Below are positions 1 through 8,696 of a stretch of DNA of 64,000 nucleotides, piece after piece. A program made the position numbers and the translations under genes. The notes below the pieces were generated by a model. The model had not been told where the DNA came from. It saw only the letters and a program-made list of their open reading frames with translations, and did not search any database. The DNA is from Phycisphaerales bacterium (lineage in GTDB: Bacteria > Planctomycetota > Phycisphaerae > Sedimentisphaerales > UBA12454), in NCBI GenBank assembly GCA_003142595.1, contig PLMU01000018.1:1-64000 (forward strand). Direction: 5' to 3'. How positions within the stretch are numbered: the stretch's first letter is position 1; every line of letters starts with the position of its first letter.

Positions 1-38
1 TAAAAAAATTTAGAACAAACAAAATTTGGAGAATAATT

Positions 39-755
39 ATGAAAAAGTTAATTACAATTTGTTTAGTGGCAGTAGTGGTTTTGGTTGGTATTGTACTAAC
101 TTCGACAGCAAGTGCGACGATTCTTGGTACTGTAGACATCGAAAATCACAATAATAATCTTTCAGATTCCGCCAATCTGTGGGGTGGTGGCTTTAGCGGT
201 TCAAGCGCCCGCACCGGCATCTATTCGTGGACCAACGAAGGTGGTACCGGTTTGGGTACGCAGGTTCCCAATTGGGGTTTCTGTATAGAATTGCCTCAAC
301 GTCCCTATAACGGCGGGCAGGATGTTATCCCCCTGGAAGAAGGACCTCTGCCGGCTCTGTATGGCACACCTATGGGTATTACCAAAGCCAATTACATTCG
401 TGAGCTTTGGGGCAGAGATTTTGACCAAAATTGGATAACCAACCCAACTACAGCAAATAAACAAATGGCCGAAGCCTTCGGTGCCTGTTTATGGGAGATT
501 ATTTACGAAACCAATGGCAGCCCTGCCACCTGGAATGTTTCCAACGGCACAGGTTTTTATGCTACTGGAATCGAACAGGCCGCTACAGCCAATAGCTGGC
601 TTAGCCAGTTGGATGGCAACACAGCGTATTTTGCACAAGGTTTGGTCGCAACCAGTTACTCTGATGGTCAGGACTTCTTAGTACAGGTTCCCGAACCGGC
701 CACGATTTGTCTGCTTGGCCTTGGCGCTTTGAGTCTGATTCGAAGAAAAAAATAA
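39..755 (+). CDS. PEP-CTERM-anchored secreted protein
   Basis: A 238-residue exported protein. Residues 1-27 form a signal peptide (MKK, a hydrophobic run, then TASA). The C-terminus has a PEP-CTERM sorting signal: VPEPAT at about 217, a short hydrophobic helix, then RRKK. In the PEP-CTERM system this tail is processed by an exosortase and the protein reaches the envelope or matrix. The middle has a lone Cys in WGFCIEL (about residue 80) and a later FGACLWEIIYE segment. These resemble the Cys and the FQxAIWEI segments of thioester-domain PEP-CTERM proteins, but the Gln expected in the second motif is Gly here, so a thioester is doubtful. The start has a GGAG box 7 bases upstream. It is followed by a strong terminator and looks monocistronic. 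The exact function is unknown. Confidence 0.85.
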   Translation: MKKLITICLVAVVVLVGIVLTSTASATILGTVDIENHNNNLSDSANLWGGGFSGSSARTGIYSWTNEGGTGLGTQVPNWGFCIELPQRPYNGGQDVIPLEEGPLPALYGTPMGITKANYIRELWGRDFDQNWITNPTTANKQMAEAFGACLWEIIYETNGSPATWNVSNGTGFYATGIEQAATANSWLSQLDGNTAYFAQGLVATSYSDGQDFLVQVPEPATICLLGLGALSLIRRKK

Positions 756-784
756 TATAAGTAGCGTGTGCTACATCGTTCGGC

Positions 785-820
785 AAAAAGCCATCCTAAA
801 ATAGGGATGGCTTTTTTTAT
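785..820. terminator. Bidirectional intrinsic terminator
   Basis: AAAAAGCCATCC pairs with GGATGGCTTTTTTT around an 8-base loop. The A-run on one side and T-run on the other let it serve both the PEP-CTERM gene (+) and the end of the rluD run (-). Confidence 0.9.
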
Positions 821-840
821 TTTCCTAAATCCCAGCAAAA

Positions 841-1875
841 TCATTTTATCTTTCTGAATTTTCTCAGTTCTTCAAGTATCAATCGCATATCTTCCGGCAC
901 AGGTGCCTCAAATGTCATCTGCTTATTCGTCGCTGGATGCGTAATCTCAATCTGCCAGGCGTGAAGAGCAGGTCTCGCTATCAGCGGCTCCTGCGGCTGG
1001 GACGGCTTGTCCTCTAATTGCCAGGGATAAACAAATCTTCCGCCGTACATTTCATCGCCGATTATCGGATGCTTGATATATGACATATGAACGCGTATCT
1101 GATGTGTCCTGCCGGTTTTTATATTCACTTTTAAAAGTGAATACCCACGGAACTTTTCAATCACCTCATAAAATGTTATCGCTTCCTTGCCGATTAGAGG
1201 CAGAACTGCAAATCTTTCACGTATCAGCGGATGAACCGCCAGCGGTTTATTGATGCAGTCTGCGTCTGGTTCCGGTATGCCGTGCACAATTGCCAGATAA
1301 TATTTTTTAGTCTTCCTTTGTTCGAACTGTCTTGCCAGCCGCCAGTGTGCCGTCTCGTTCTTGGCGATTACAAGAACGCCCGTCGTATTGCGGTCGAGCC
1401 TGTGAACTATTCCCGGCCGAAAGTCCTCGCTCCCTTTTGAAAGCTGCTTGGCGTGAAATGCAAGAGCGTTAATCAGCGTTCCTTTTTTATATCCTCTTGC
1501 CGGATGAACGATAAGATTGGCCTGCTTGTTAATGACCAGCATATCGTCGTCTTCGTAAATTATATTCAGCGGGATATCTTCCGGGATAAACTCCTTGGCC
1601 GGCGGTGGAGGAAGAATCAAATCTATTGTATCGCCCGGCGTTATCTTCGTGCTCGGCTTGGCGGATTTGCCGTTGATTGTTACCGCCTCTTCGACAATTA
1701 GTTTTTGAAGCATCGTCCTGCTGAAATTGCTTAATCTCCCGCCCAGGTATTTATCGAGTCTGCGCTGTGTTATATTGCTGCCGACACGAAGTGAAAGATG
1801 TTCCGCCCCTTCAGTTTCGATTACTTCCTGATTATTCTGCTCGTTTTCACTCTTGATGAGATTTTCTTCATCCAT
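841..1875 (-). CDS. rluD: RluA/RluD-family 23S rRNA pseudouridine synthase
   Basis: A 344-residue enzyme that isomerises uridine to pseudouridine in RNA. An acidic N-terminal extension (1-30) precedes an S4 RNA-binding domain (about 35-95; RRLDKYLGGRL, MLQKLIVEEAVTINGK). The catalytic domain follows, with the family signature GIVHRLDRNTTGVLVIAK; the Asp of HRLD is the catalytic residue in this family. GRTHQIRVHM and the length also fit RluD/YlyB enzymes. Specificity within the family (RluA, RluC or RluD) cannot be decided by eye; the S4 domain favours RluC/RluD. It lies 6 bases downstream of the YfgM-like gene and is probably co-transcribed from the promoter near 2.73 kb. Confidence 0.9.
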   Translation of the reverse strand: MDEENLIKSENEQNNQEVIETEGAEHLSLRVGSNITQRRLDKYLGGRLSNFSRTMLQKLIVEEAVTINGKSAKPSTKITPGDTIDLILPPPPAKEFIPEDIPLNIIYEDDDMLVINKQANLIVHPARGYKKGTLINALAFHAKQLSKGSEDFRPGIVHRLDRNTTGVLVIAKNETAHWRLARQFEQRKTKKYYLAIVHGIPEPDADCINKPLAVHPLIRERFAVLPLIGKEAITFYEVIEKFRGYSLLKVNIKTGRTHQIRVHMSYIKHPIIGDEMYGGRFVYPWQLEDKPSQPQEPLIARPALHAWQIEITHPATNKQMTFEAPVPEDMRLILEELRKFRKIK

Positions 1876-1881
1876 TATAAA

Positions 1882-2661
1882 TTATTTAGGCAGATTAACC
1901 TCAGGCTTTGAAACCGGCTCTTCCAGTCTCAGGGGGCCGAGAGGTTTTATTTGGGTTTGACCTGCCGGCGATTCCGGCAGTTTTTCCGACTTGGCAAAAA
2001 CAACTTTACTTTCATTATCGCTTAATGTCTGGGCCCGAAGTTTTGCTCTTGCGGGATATAGAGTGCCTCTGTATTCCGGATTTTCTGTTATCTTATTGAA
2101 AAGTGTTTTGGCGCCTGCGAAATCTCCCATATCTTCAAGACATAGAGCTATTCCATATTCAGCCATTGCCGCTACGGTCGGGTCTCCCTTTGCCTTGACC
2201 AATGCCTCTTCATATATTTTCTTTGCCTGCTCATCCTGATATTTCAGGACATCCGGCTCAGCCATTTGCGGCCGATATTGCAGTTCCGTTCGAAGCGCCT
2301 CCGCCCTTTTAATCATTGCAAGGGCCGACAGTATTGGATTTTCTGTCTCGTTGGCTGCGGTTTGAAAGGCACTGGCAGTATTTAGAAACAAATCGGATAC
2401 TCCCAATCCCTGTTGTTTTCCCTGCATTGCAGTCTGTTTTTGCATGCTTAGCTGGTCAAGCATTGAAGCCGTCTGTGCATCTTTTTCATTCCAGATGCGG
2501 TTTTCTCTATGGTAATAGAATATCGTGTATACGATTAGACCTGCCGCTATTACCGCCCCTATTATTATTGTCGTTAGATTTTCCTGGAACCACTGTGGAA
2601 AATTCGCTATCCACTCTGCCAGCTCATTTGTCTTCAATTCATGGCGATGTTCTGCTTTCAT
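1882..2661 (-). CDS. YfgM-like membrane-anchored TPR protein
   Basis: A 259-residue protein. A short cytoplasmic N-terminus is followed by one membrane helix (about 29-50, TTIIIGAVIAAGLIVYTIFYY) and a helical periplasmic region with TPR-like pairs (about 85-210; YEEALVKAKGDPTVAAMAEYGIA and similar). The C-terminal tail (215-259) is Pro-rich and low in complexity. This layout matches the YfgM family, which in Escherichia coli is associated with the Sec translocon and periplasmic chaperones. That is family-level inference and the function here is unproven. First gene of the two-gene run with rluD. Confidence 0.6.
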   Translation of the reverse strand: MKAEHRHELKTNELAEWIANFPQWFQENLTTIIIGAVIAAGLIVYTIFYYHRENRIWNEKDAQTASMLDQLSMQKQTAMQGKQQGLGVSDLFLNTASAFQTAANETENPILSALAMIKRAEALRTELQYRPQMAEPDVLKYQDEQAKKIYEEALVKAKGDPTVAAMAEYGIALCLEDMGDFAGAKTLFNKITENPEYRGTLYPARAKLRAQTLSDNESKVVFAKSEKLPESPAGQTQIKPLGPLRLEEPVSKPEVNLPK

Positions 2662-2711
2662 CGTTTTACCTCATAAAATTAGCTAATACTTAAAATTATT
2701 AAAGATTAGGT

Positions 2712-2739
2712 ATTATATCATTTACCTTTTGACTTGCAA
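2712..2739 (-). promoter_or_regulatory. Sigma70-type promoter for YfgM-like gene and rluD
   Basis: On the minus strand TTGCAA and TATAAT are separated by 16 bases, with an extended -10 (TGA directly before TATAAT). It lies about 50 bases upstream of the YfgM-like start codon. Confidence 0.6.
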
Positions 2740-2806
2740 TATCTGTTTTGCACCACTAAAATTATCCCTGTTTATAAGATTATATTTAAAAACAGGATAA
2801 ATACTA

Positions 2807-4633
2807 ATGTTTCGAAAAAGCTTTTTTTTATTACTTACTTACTTTGTTATTTCTCTGCTTTCCTGCTCCTGTTTTGCCGACCATTCGGCCTCGTCCACTA
2901 CGGGCATTGACAAAACAAAATACATTACCATTGACGAAATTACACCCGGAATGGACGCCTATTGTCTTACTGTTTATCAGGGCGTCGAGCCAAACAAATT
3001 CAATCTTAAGGTTGTCGCCGTTATTAAAGACGTTGCCCCTAACAGAAACGCCATTCTCGTTATGGGAAAAGACGAATCTTTTATTCACACCGGTCCTGTT
3101 GCCGGCTGCAGCGGTTCGCCGGTTTATATTAACGGCCGCCTTGCCGGTGCCCTTTCTTTCGGCTGGATTTTCAGCAAAGACCCGCTTTACGGTGTAACTC
3201 CCATCGAAGAAATGCTCAAGGCCGGCTCTTCCTCTCCTGCACAAAATCAGCAGCTTGGTTTTTCTGTGGCTCTGGATTTTTCAAAACCCATCGACCTTAA
3301 ATCTGCTTACAGGCAGACGATTGATTTTAAAATCGGCAAATCTTCCGCCGGCCAGATGAACCTGCTTCCCTGTCCGATTGCAACCACTCTGCCGCAATCT
3401 GCGTTTGACGGTTTTTCCGACTCTTATGAATCCGCCGGTTTCATGCCCGTTTCGGGCGGTTCTTCCGGCAAACTTTCCGAATTTGCCGATATGCCGATGA
3501 AGCCGGGCGGAATTCTCGCCCTGCCGCTGGTCTACGGCGATATTGAATTATCCGCTATCGGCACTGTCACTGAAGTCGCTGGCGATAAAGTCTATGCCTT
3601 TGGCCATAATCTCCTCGGCGAAGGTCCGATTGATGTTCCTATGGCAACAGGTTACGTCCATACTGTCGTTGCCAGCGTTTTAAGGTCGTTTAAATTCGGC
3701 CAGCCGATTGATATTAAGGGCGCCCTTTTCGCCGACCAGTCAACCGCCGTTGTCGGCACTCTCGGAAAAAAGGCCGCCGTAATCCCGATGAATATTAAGG
3801 TCCAGCGTTTCAACGATGACAACATTCGCACATATAACTGCCAGGTCGCTTCACATCACTATTTTACTCCCCTTCTGGTTGGAACCTGCCTTTCCGGTGC
3901 GGCTACGATGCTCGGCCCTTTGCCCAGAGAACATACTATCTTATACAAAACTCGCATCGGCATTGAAGGTTACAAACCAATTTATATGGAAAATTTCTCA
4001 AGTTCTGCCGACCTTGAAGAATTTCTCTCCGATACTCTCGGAGCGATCACTTTAATTATGAACAATCCTTACGACAGGCCGGCCATAACATCGCTTGACT
4101 TTGAGATTAATATCCTGCCTAAAACCCAGGTTTCGCATTTTTGGAATTTTGAAATTTCAAACACCACCGTAAAGCCGGGACAATCTATCACCGCAAAGAT
4201 TACGCTCGAATCTTTCCTGGCAGGAAATAATAAAACATATACTACGGAAATTAAAATTCCCGAAGATACCCCTCCGGGCGAATATGCACTCTCAGCTATG
4301 GGCCATACCGAATACAGGCAATTCGTCACAAGGCTTGCTCCTTATAGATACACGCCTGAAAATATGCCGGACCTGATTAATATCATAAATGATATTGGCA
4401 ACATTAAGCGAAATGATCTTTATATTACACTGACTCTTCCGGCCGGCGGCATTACTATTGATAAGTCTGAATTACCTCAACTGCCGCTGACCAAGACCCT
4501 GTTGTTGAACAATGATAAACGTTCGTCTTCTGCCCAGCCCGCTTCAGATTGGCTCCAGCAGACAATACCTGTCGGCTCTGTTGTGCTCGACAGCAGAAGT
4601 TTTACTATTACCGTAGAAAAAAAAGGCTCCTGA
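2807..4633 (+). CDS. SpoIVB-type S55 peptidase-domain exported protein
   Basis: A 608-residue protein with an N-terminal export signal. SLLSCSC at about 19-25 could be a lipobox. Residues about 33-360 resemble the SpoIVB peptidase (S55) domain: YITIDEITPGMDAYCLTVYQG opens it, GCSGSPVYINGRLAGALSFGW holds the putative nucleophile serine (about 102), and YAFGHNLLGEGPIDVP is the later His-containing motif. The rest (about 430-608) is a beta-rich domain resembling bacterial Ig-like folds. In Bacillus SpoIVB signals during sporulation; planctomycetes do not sporulate, so the role here is presumably another envelope proteolysis task. It is followed 63 bases later by the propeller gene in the same direction. 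Confidence 0.75.
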   Translation: MFRKSFFLLLTYFVISLLSCSCFADHSASSTTGIDKTKYITIDEITPGMDAYCLTVYQGVEPNKFNLKVVAVIKDVAPNRNAILVMGKDESFIHTGPVAGCSGSPVYINGRLAGALSFGWIFSKDPLYGVTPIEEMLKAGSSSPAQNQQLGFSVALDFSKPIDLKSAYRQTIDFKIGKSSAGQMNLLPCPIATTLPQSAFDGFSDSYESAGFMPVSGGSSGKLSEFADMPMKPGGILALPLVYGDIELSAIGTVTEVAGDKVYAFGHNLLGEGPIDVPMATGYVHTVVASVLRSFKFGQPIDIKGALFADQSTAVVGTLGKKAAVIPMNIKVQRFNDDNIRTYNCQVASHHYFTPLLVGTCLSGAATMLGPLPREHTILYKTRIGIEGYKPIYMENFSSSADLEEFLSDTLGAITLIMNNPYDRPAITSLDFEINILPKTQVSHFWNFEISNTTVKPGQSITAKITLESFLAGNNKTYTTEIKIPEDTPPGEYALSAMGHTEYRQFVTRLAPYRYTPENMPDLINIINDIGNIKRNDLYITLTLPAGGITIDKSELPQLPLTKTLLLNNDKRSSSAQPASDWLQQTIPVGSVVLDSRSFTITVEKKGS

Positions 4634-4696
4634 CACCTTTTATATCCTTTATTAATAAAGACTTATAACCTAAAATTGAATTATACGGAGATGCCA

Positions 4697-6952
4697 ATGA
4701 ATAAATATTTGTATCCTGTTTTTGTTATTCTCGCTGCCGCCTGCACCTGCTCGGCTGTTACCAGCAAGATTATCAGACACAAAACTTTCGACGATTTCTC
4801 GAAAGGAAAATTGCAGGACACCATCATTAGTTCTCGCGGCACAATTTCGCTCGCAGCGGCTTCTCAAGTTCTCGCGCAGGATTTCAACGATGTCTGGTCT
4901 ATTAATTCCATTGCCTGCAAAGATGATGACTCTGTTTATATCGGCACAAGTCCCAACGGCAGAATCTATAAATATAAAGACGGCAAAACTGTTTGCATTT
5001 ATCCGCCCGACCTCGGCAAATCAGAAAAAAAACAGTTAAAAGAACCTAACGAACCTAACGAGCCCAATGATCCTAATAAACCTCATAAAATCGCCGTAAG
5101 AAAACACATTGCCAACGAGCATGTTTTCAAGCTCGCTTTCGATTCTCACGGCAACCTCCTGGCGGCAATCAGCGGCGCAAATTGCCGTTTGATTCGCTAT
5201 GACGGCAAAAAATTTGAAACCGTTTTTGAGCCAAATAAAACCTCTTATATTTTCGCCATTGCTCTCGACAAGGCCGGCAATGTCTTTCTCGGAACCGGCC
5301 CCAAAGGTCACATCTGGCGGCTTGACAACAAATGCCGAAATCCACAGCTCGTTTACACTTGTCAGGACAAAAACATAATGTGCCTCATTGTCGGCAAAGA
5401 CGGCTTCCTCTACGCCGGCACTGATACAAGAGGTCTCGTTTATAAAATCAATCTTGAAAACAAAACCGCTTCAATTCTCTATGACAGCGGACAAAATGAA
5501 ATCACCGACCTGCTTTTCGGCAGCGATGGCTTTTTATATGCCGCCGCCACTTCCTATAAATCTATAAAAGCCCAGCTCAAAGGTGGTCCCGAACCAACCC
5601 GCCCGCTCATCCTTGGAAAGCCGGAAGCTCCTGAGGAGAAAGAGGCTGACGACTCCGCCGAAGCCAAAGAAGAGGGCCTTTCTCTCAAAACTGCAAACTC
5701 TCCGCATGATAGTTTGCCGCCTCCCAGTCCGGTACCTCCGGAACTTGAAAGAGGCCGCCCCGCCGGTTCTGAAAGTCACATTTATAGAATCGACCCTAAT
5801 GGTTTTGTTATCGATATCTTCAGCGAAACCGCTGTTTTTTTCACGATGTATATGCAAAAAGACCAGATTCTCCTTGGCACTGGAAACAAAGCGCAAATGT
5901 TCGCTGTTAATCCCAAAACCGAAACTGATACGATGATTTATGAGGACAAAATTTCTTCGCAGATAACCGATATCAAAAAATTCGGCAACGATGTTGTCTT
6001 TGCCACCGCCAATCCTCCGAAGCTTATTAAACTAAAATCTGCTTTCGCTCCGACCGGCGACTTTCAATCCGCACTCATTGACGCCGGCCAGCCGGCTCAG
6101 TGGGGCAAGCTCCAGATTGAGGCCGACATCCCAGCCAATACCAAAATATCAGTAAGCGCAAGAACAGGAAACGTTGACGATATTAACGACCCGACTTTTT
6201 CTTCCTGGACGCAGCCGGTAAAGATTACCGAACCTGTCGGCCTTGCCGTCCCCCCTGGCAGGTTCCTCCAGTATAAATTGATTCTTGACGGCACAAATAC
6301 CGCCGCTCCAGTCATTCGCGAAGTTGCGGTTGCTTACGTCATTCCAAACCTTGCTCCGAGAGTTACGGATATTACTGTTGGCAAAGCCGAGAAAAATGCT
6401 TCTCCCGGCACACGCAAAATAGACTTCAAGGCCGAAGACGAAAACGGCGACAAGCTCATATATCAAATCGATTTCAGGAAAAAAGGCCGTACCGGCTGGA
6501 TTAAGCTGATAGACGACCTTGAAAAAACTTCCTTCGACTGGGACACAAAAACCGTTGAGGATGGCATCTACGAACTGAAAGTCACCGCCTCAGACAAACC
6601 GAGCAATCCTATAACCTCCGCCCTTACAGGTTCGAGAATCAGCGAACCGCTTACAATTGATAATACTCCACCTGCAATCGAAAAGCATGAGCTTAAGATA
6701 ACGGGCCATTCGGCGGTTTTGACTCTTACTGTAACAGATGAATTCAGCATTATCTCCGCCTTTAGTTATACTGTTGACAGCAATGCTGATTGGATTTCCG
6801 TCTTGCCTGATGATAACGTCTTCGATACTATTACCGAAAACTTCACGATAAAACTCCAGGACCTTAAGCCCGGCCAGCACGTCCTGGCGATTCAAACTTC
6901 CGATGCTGAAGGCAATATAAGATACAAAACTTTTGAAATTGATATAAAATGA
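4697..6952 (+). CDS. Exported beta-propeller protein with C-terminal Ig/Fn3-like domains
   Basis: A 751-residue protein from the ATG at 4697, chosen because ACGGAG lies 6 bases before it and a signal peptide (MNKYLYPVFVILAAACTC) begins there. Residues about 60-450 hold blade-like repeats of the form xxLYxGTxxxGxIYKxD (SVYIGTSPNGRIYKYKDGK, NVFLGTGPKGHIWRLD, FLYAGTDTRGLVYKI), which suggests a beta-propeller. Two low-complexity linkers interrupt it: a PNEPNEPNDPNK stretch and an acidic/proline segment near 310-355. The C-terminal third contains Ig- or Fn3-like strands (APRVTDITVGKAEKN, DGIYELKVTASD). The substrate is unknown. Its stop codon overlaps the fumarase start by 4 bases (ATGA). Confidence 0.7.
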   Translation: MNKYLYPVFVILAAACTCSAVTSKIIRHKTFDDFSKGKLQDTIISSRGTISLAAASQVLAQDFNDVWSINSIACKDDDSVYIGTSPNGRIYKYKDGKTVCIYPPDLGKSEKKQLKEPNEPNEPNDPNKPHKIAVRKHIANEHVFKLAFDSHGNLLAAISGANCRLIRYDGKKFETVFEPNKTSYIFAIALDKAGNVFLGTGPKGHIWRLDNKCRNPQLVYTCQDKNIMCLIVGKDGFLYAGTDTRGLVYKINLENKTASILYDSGQNEITDLLFGSDGFLYAAATSYKSIKAQLKGGPEPTRPLILGKPEAPEEKEADDSAEAKEEGLSLKTANSPHDSLPPPSPVPPELERGRPAGSESHIYRIDPNGFVIDIFSETAVFFTMYMQKDQILLGTGNKAQMFAVNPKTETDTMIYEDKISSQITDIKKFGNDVVFATANPPKLIKLKSAFAPTGDFQSALIDAGQPAQWGKLQIEADIPANTKISVSARTGNVDDINDPTFSSWTQPVKITEPVGLAVPPGRFLQYKLILDGTNTAAPVIREVAVAYVIPNLAPRVTDITVGKAEKNASPGTRKIDFKAEDENGDKLIYQIDFRKKGRTGWIKLIDDLEKTSFDWDTKTVEDGIYELKVTASDKPSNPITSALTGSRISEPLTIDNTPPAIEKHELKITGHSAVLTLTVTDEFSIISAFSYTVDSNADWISVLPDDNVFDTITENFTIKLQDLKPGQHVLAIQTSDAEGNIRYKTFEIDIK

Positions 6953-7800
6953 GAACTATACAATTTGATAAAATCGTCTCGGAAGTTGAAAAACTCTGCA
7001 CAACCGCAGGCACTCAGTTGCCGCAGGACGTTTTGACCGCGCTGCAGCAGGCTGAAAAAAAAGAGTCAAACGCTTCAGCAAAAAAAATCTTAAACCAGCT
7101 TATCGAAAACGCTAAATTAGCCAAACTGCAAAATATCCCCATTTGCCAGGACACAGGCCTTGCCGTCGTGTTTGTTCAGTTAGGTTCGATGGTTTCAATC
7201 CAGCCGGAAAGCAAAACTATTATTGACGCTGTAAACGCCGGCGTATCGAGCGGCTACGAAAAGGGATACCTGCGGAAAAGCGTCGTTGCGCAGCCCTTGA
7301 ACAATCGAAAAAACACCGGCACAAACACCCCCGCCGTCATTCACACTCAAATCGTCGGCGGCGACAAAATAAAAATTACTTTACTTGCCAAAGGCGGCGG
7401 CTGCGAAAACAAAAGTCAGTTCAAAATGTTTTTGCCCACCGACAGCGCCGAAAAAATATCCGATTGGATTGTTAATGTTGTCGCCTCTGCCGGTGCCGAT
7501 GCCTGCCCGCCGTTTATCGTTGGTGTCGGGCTCGGCGGCGATTTCGAGCAGTGCTGCCTCTTGAGCAAAATCGCTCTTACAAGAAATCTCGATTCTAAAA
7601 ATTCAGACCCCTTTTACGCACAGATGGAAAAACAGCTCCTGCAGAAAATTAATTCTCTGAACATCGGTCCTGCCGGTATGGGCGGCGATACTACCGCTCT
7701 TGGCTGTTTAATTGAAACCGCCCCCTGCCATATCGCTTCGCTTCCCGTTGCCGTCAATATCGAGTGCCACGCCCACCGCCACGCCTGGGTGGAAATTTAG
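6949..7800 (+). CDS. Class I fumarate hydratase, alpha subunit-like
   Basis: A 283-residue protein resembling the iron-sulphur (class I) fumarase/tartrate dehydratase alpha subunit, which houses the [4Fe-4S] cluster for fumarate-malate interconversion. Visible motifs: NIPICQDTGLAVVFV with the first Cys (about 65), AKGGGCENKSQF with the second, and GGDFEQCCLLSKIAL with the third, plus GPAGMGGDTTALG near the end. A two-subunit enzyme needs a beta subunit (FumB/TtdB-like), but none follows; the next gene is convergent ksgA. The partner must be elsewhere or the enzyme is incomplete. The start overlaps the propeller gene (ATGA), so translational coupling is likely. Confidence 0.85.
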   Translation: MRTIQFDKIVSEVEKLCTTAGTQLPQDVLTALQQAEKKESNASAKKILNQLIENAKLAKLQNIPICQDTGLAVVFVQLGSMVSIQPESKTIIDAVNAGVSSGYEKGYLRKSVVAQPLNNRKNTGTNTPAVIHTQIVGGDKIKITLLAKGGGCENKSQFKMFLPTDSAEKISDWIVNVVASAGADACPPFIVGVGLGGDFEQCCLLSKIALTRNLDSKNSDPFYAQMEKQLLQKINSLNIGPAGMGGDTTALGCLIETAPCHIASLPVAVNIECHAHRHAWVEI

Positions 7801-8681
7801 CCCAGCGTTTTATTGCATATATTTGCGATTGCGACATAATCTACTGCGCTCAATTCCTCCGGTCTGCGATGCGGCTCGACAAACGCCCTTGTGAAAATAT
7901 CCTCCCAGTTGTGAATCTGGGCCAGTCTTCCTTCGGCGGATTTTACGCACGCCCGCATCATCTTCCGCCTATGCCCCATAAAAAGGTCAACAACCCGTTT
8001 GAACAATTCGACATTATGAATCTCTGCCGCTTTTTTTTCGTCTCTGTCGAATCGCACCATCGCCGAATCAACCTGCGGCACTGGCCAAAACACTTTTGGT
8101 GTAAGTTTTCTCAAAACCTTGCACTGCCCCATCGCCGAAAGGAATATGCTCAATATTCCGTAATCTTCTCCGCCGGGCGCCGCCGCCATTCTCATCGCCA
8201 CTTCTTTTTGCACCGTTACAATCATCGCGTCCGCGACAACATCGCCCGCCAGAAGATTCAGCATTACGCTCGACGCAACATTATAAGGCAGATTCGCCAC
8301 AAGCAAAACTCTGCCGAAAATTTCCTGCTGTGCCTGTTTCAATTTTTCTATAACTTCATGATTGATTGTATTTTTACTTTCAAGCACATCCGCTATTATA
8401 ATCTCAAAATTTTCCGCGTTGCGAAGATGCTGCGATGTTATCCCTGCCAGCACGTCGTCGCATTCGACCGCGATGACTTTTCCAGCTTTTTTAACAAGTT
8501 CTCCCGTCAGCGACCCCGTGCCCGTCCCGACTTCAAGAACAATATCATTTCCCGTTATCGCCGCGTTGGACAGCAAAAACTCCATAAGATTAAGGTCTAT
8601 AAGGAAATGCTGTCCCAGCCGTTTATTCGGCTCAACGCCTGCTCCTGCCAATAACCTTTGTATATCTGTCTTCGTCTGCAT
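7797..8681 (-). CDS. rsmA: 16S rRNA dimethyladenosine transferase KsgA
   Basis: A 294-residue SAM-dependent methyltransferase that dimethylates two adjacent adenosines near the 3' end of 16S rRNA. It shows the N-terminal KRLGQHFLIDLNLMEFLL, the SAM motif VLEVGTGTGSLTGELVKKA, VIAVECDD, and the catalytic NLPYNVASSVML. The C-terminal helical domain ends in a family-like region (PEELSAVDYVAIANI). Last gene of a ribE-pdxA-ksgA run, 15 bases after pdxA. Its stop codon overlaps the convergent fumarase stop by four bases (TTAG), so transcripts from both sides must read into each other unless terminated within coding sequence. Confidence 0.95.
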   Translation of the reverse strand: MQTKTDIQRLLAGAGVEPNKRLGQHFLIDLNLMEFLLSNAAITGNDIVLEVGTGTGSLTGELVKKAGKVIAVECDDVLAGITSQHLRNAENFEIIIADVLESKNTINHEVIEKLKQAQQEIFGRVLLVANLPYNVASSVMLNLLAGDVVADAMIVTVQKEVAMRMAAAPGGEDYGILSIFLSAMGQCKVLRKLTPKVFWPVPQVDSAMVRFDRDEKKAAEIHNVELFKRVVDLFMGHRRKMMRACVKSAEGRLAQIHNWEDIFTRAFVEPHRRPEELSAVDYVAIANICNKTLG

Positions 8682-8696
8682 ATAAAAACCTGCTTC

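Noticed and set aside
7764-8654. Long plus-strand open frame over ksgA
   Set aside because: It is antisense to a clear ksgA and its translation is rich in His, Arg and Phe as expected of a shadow frame.
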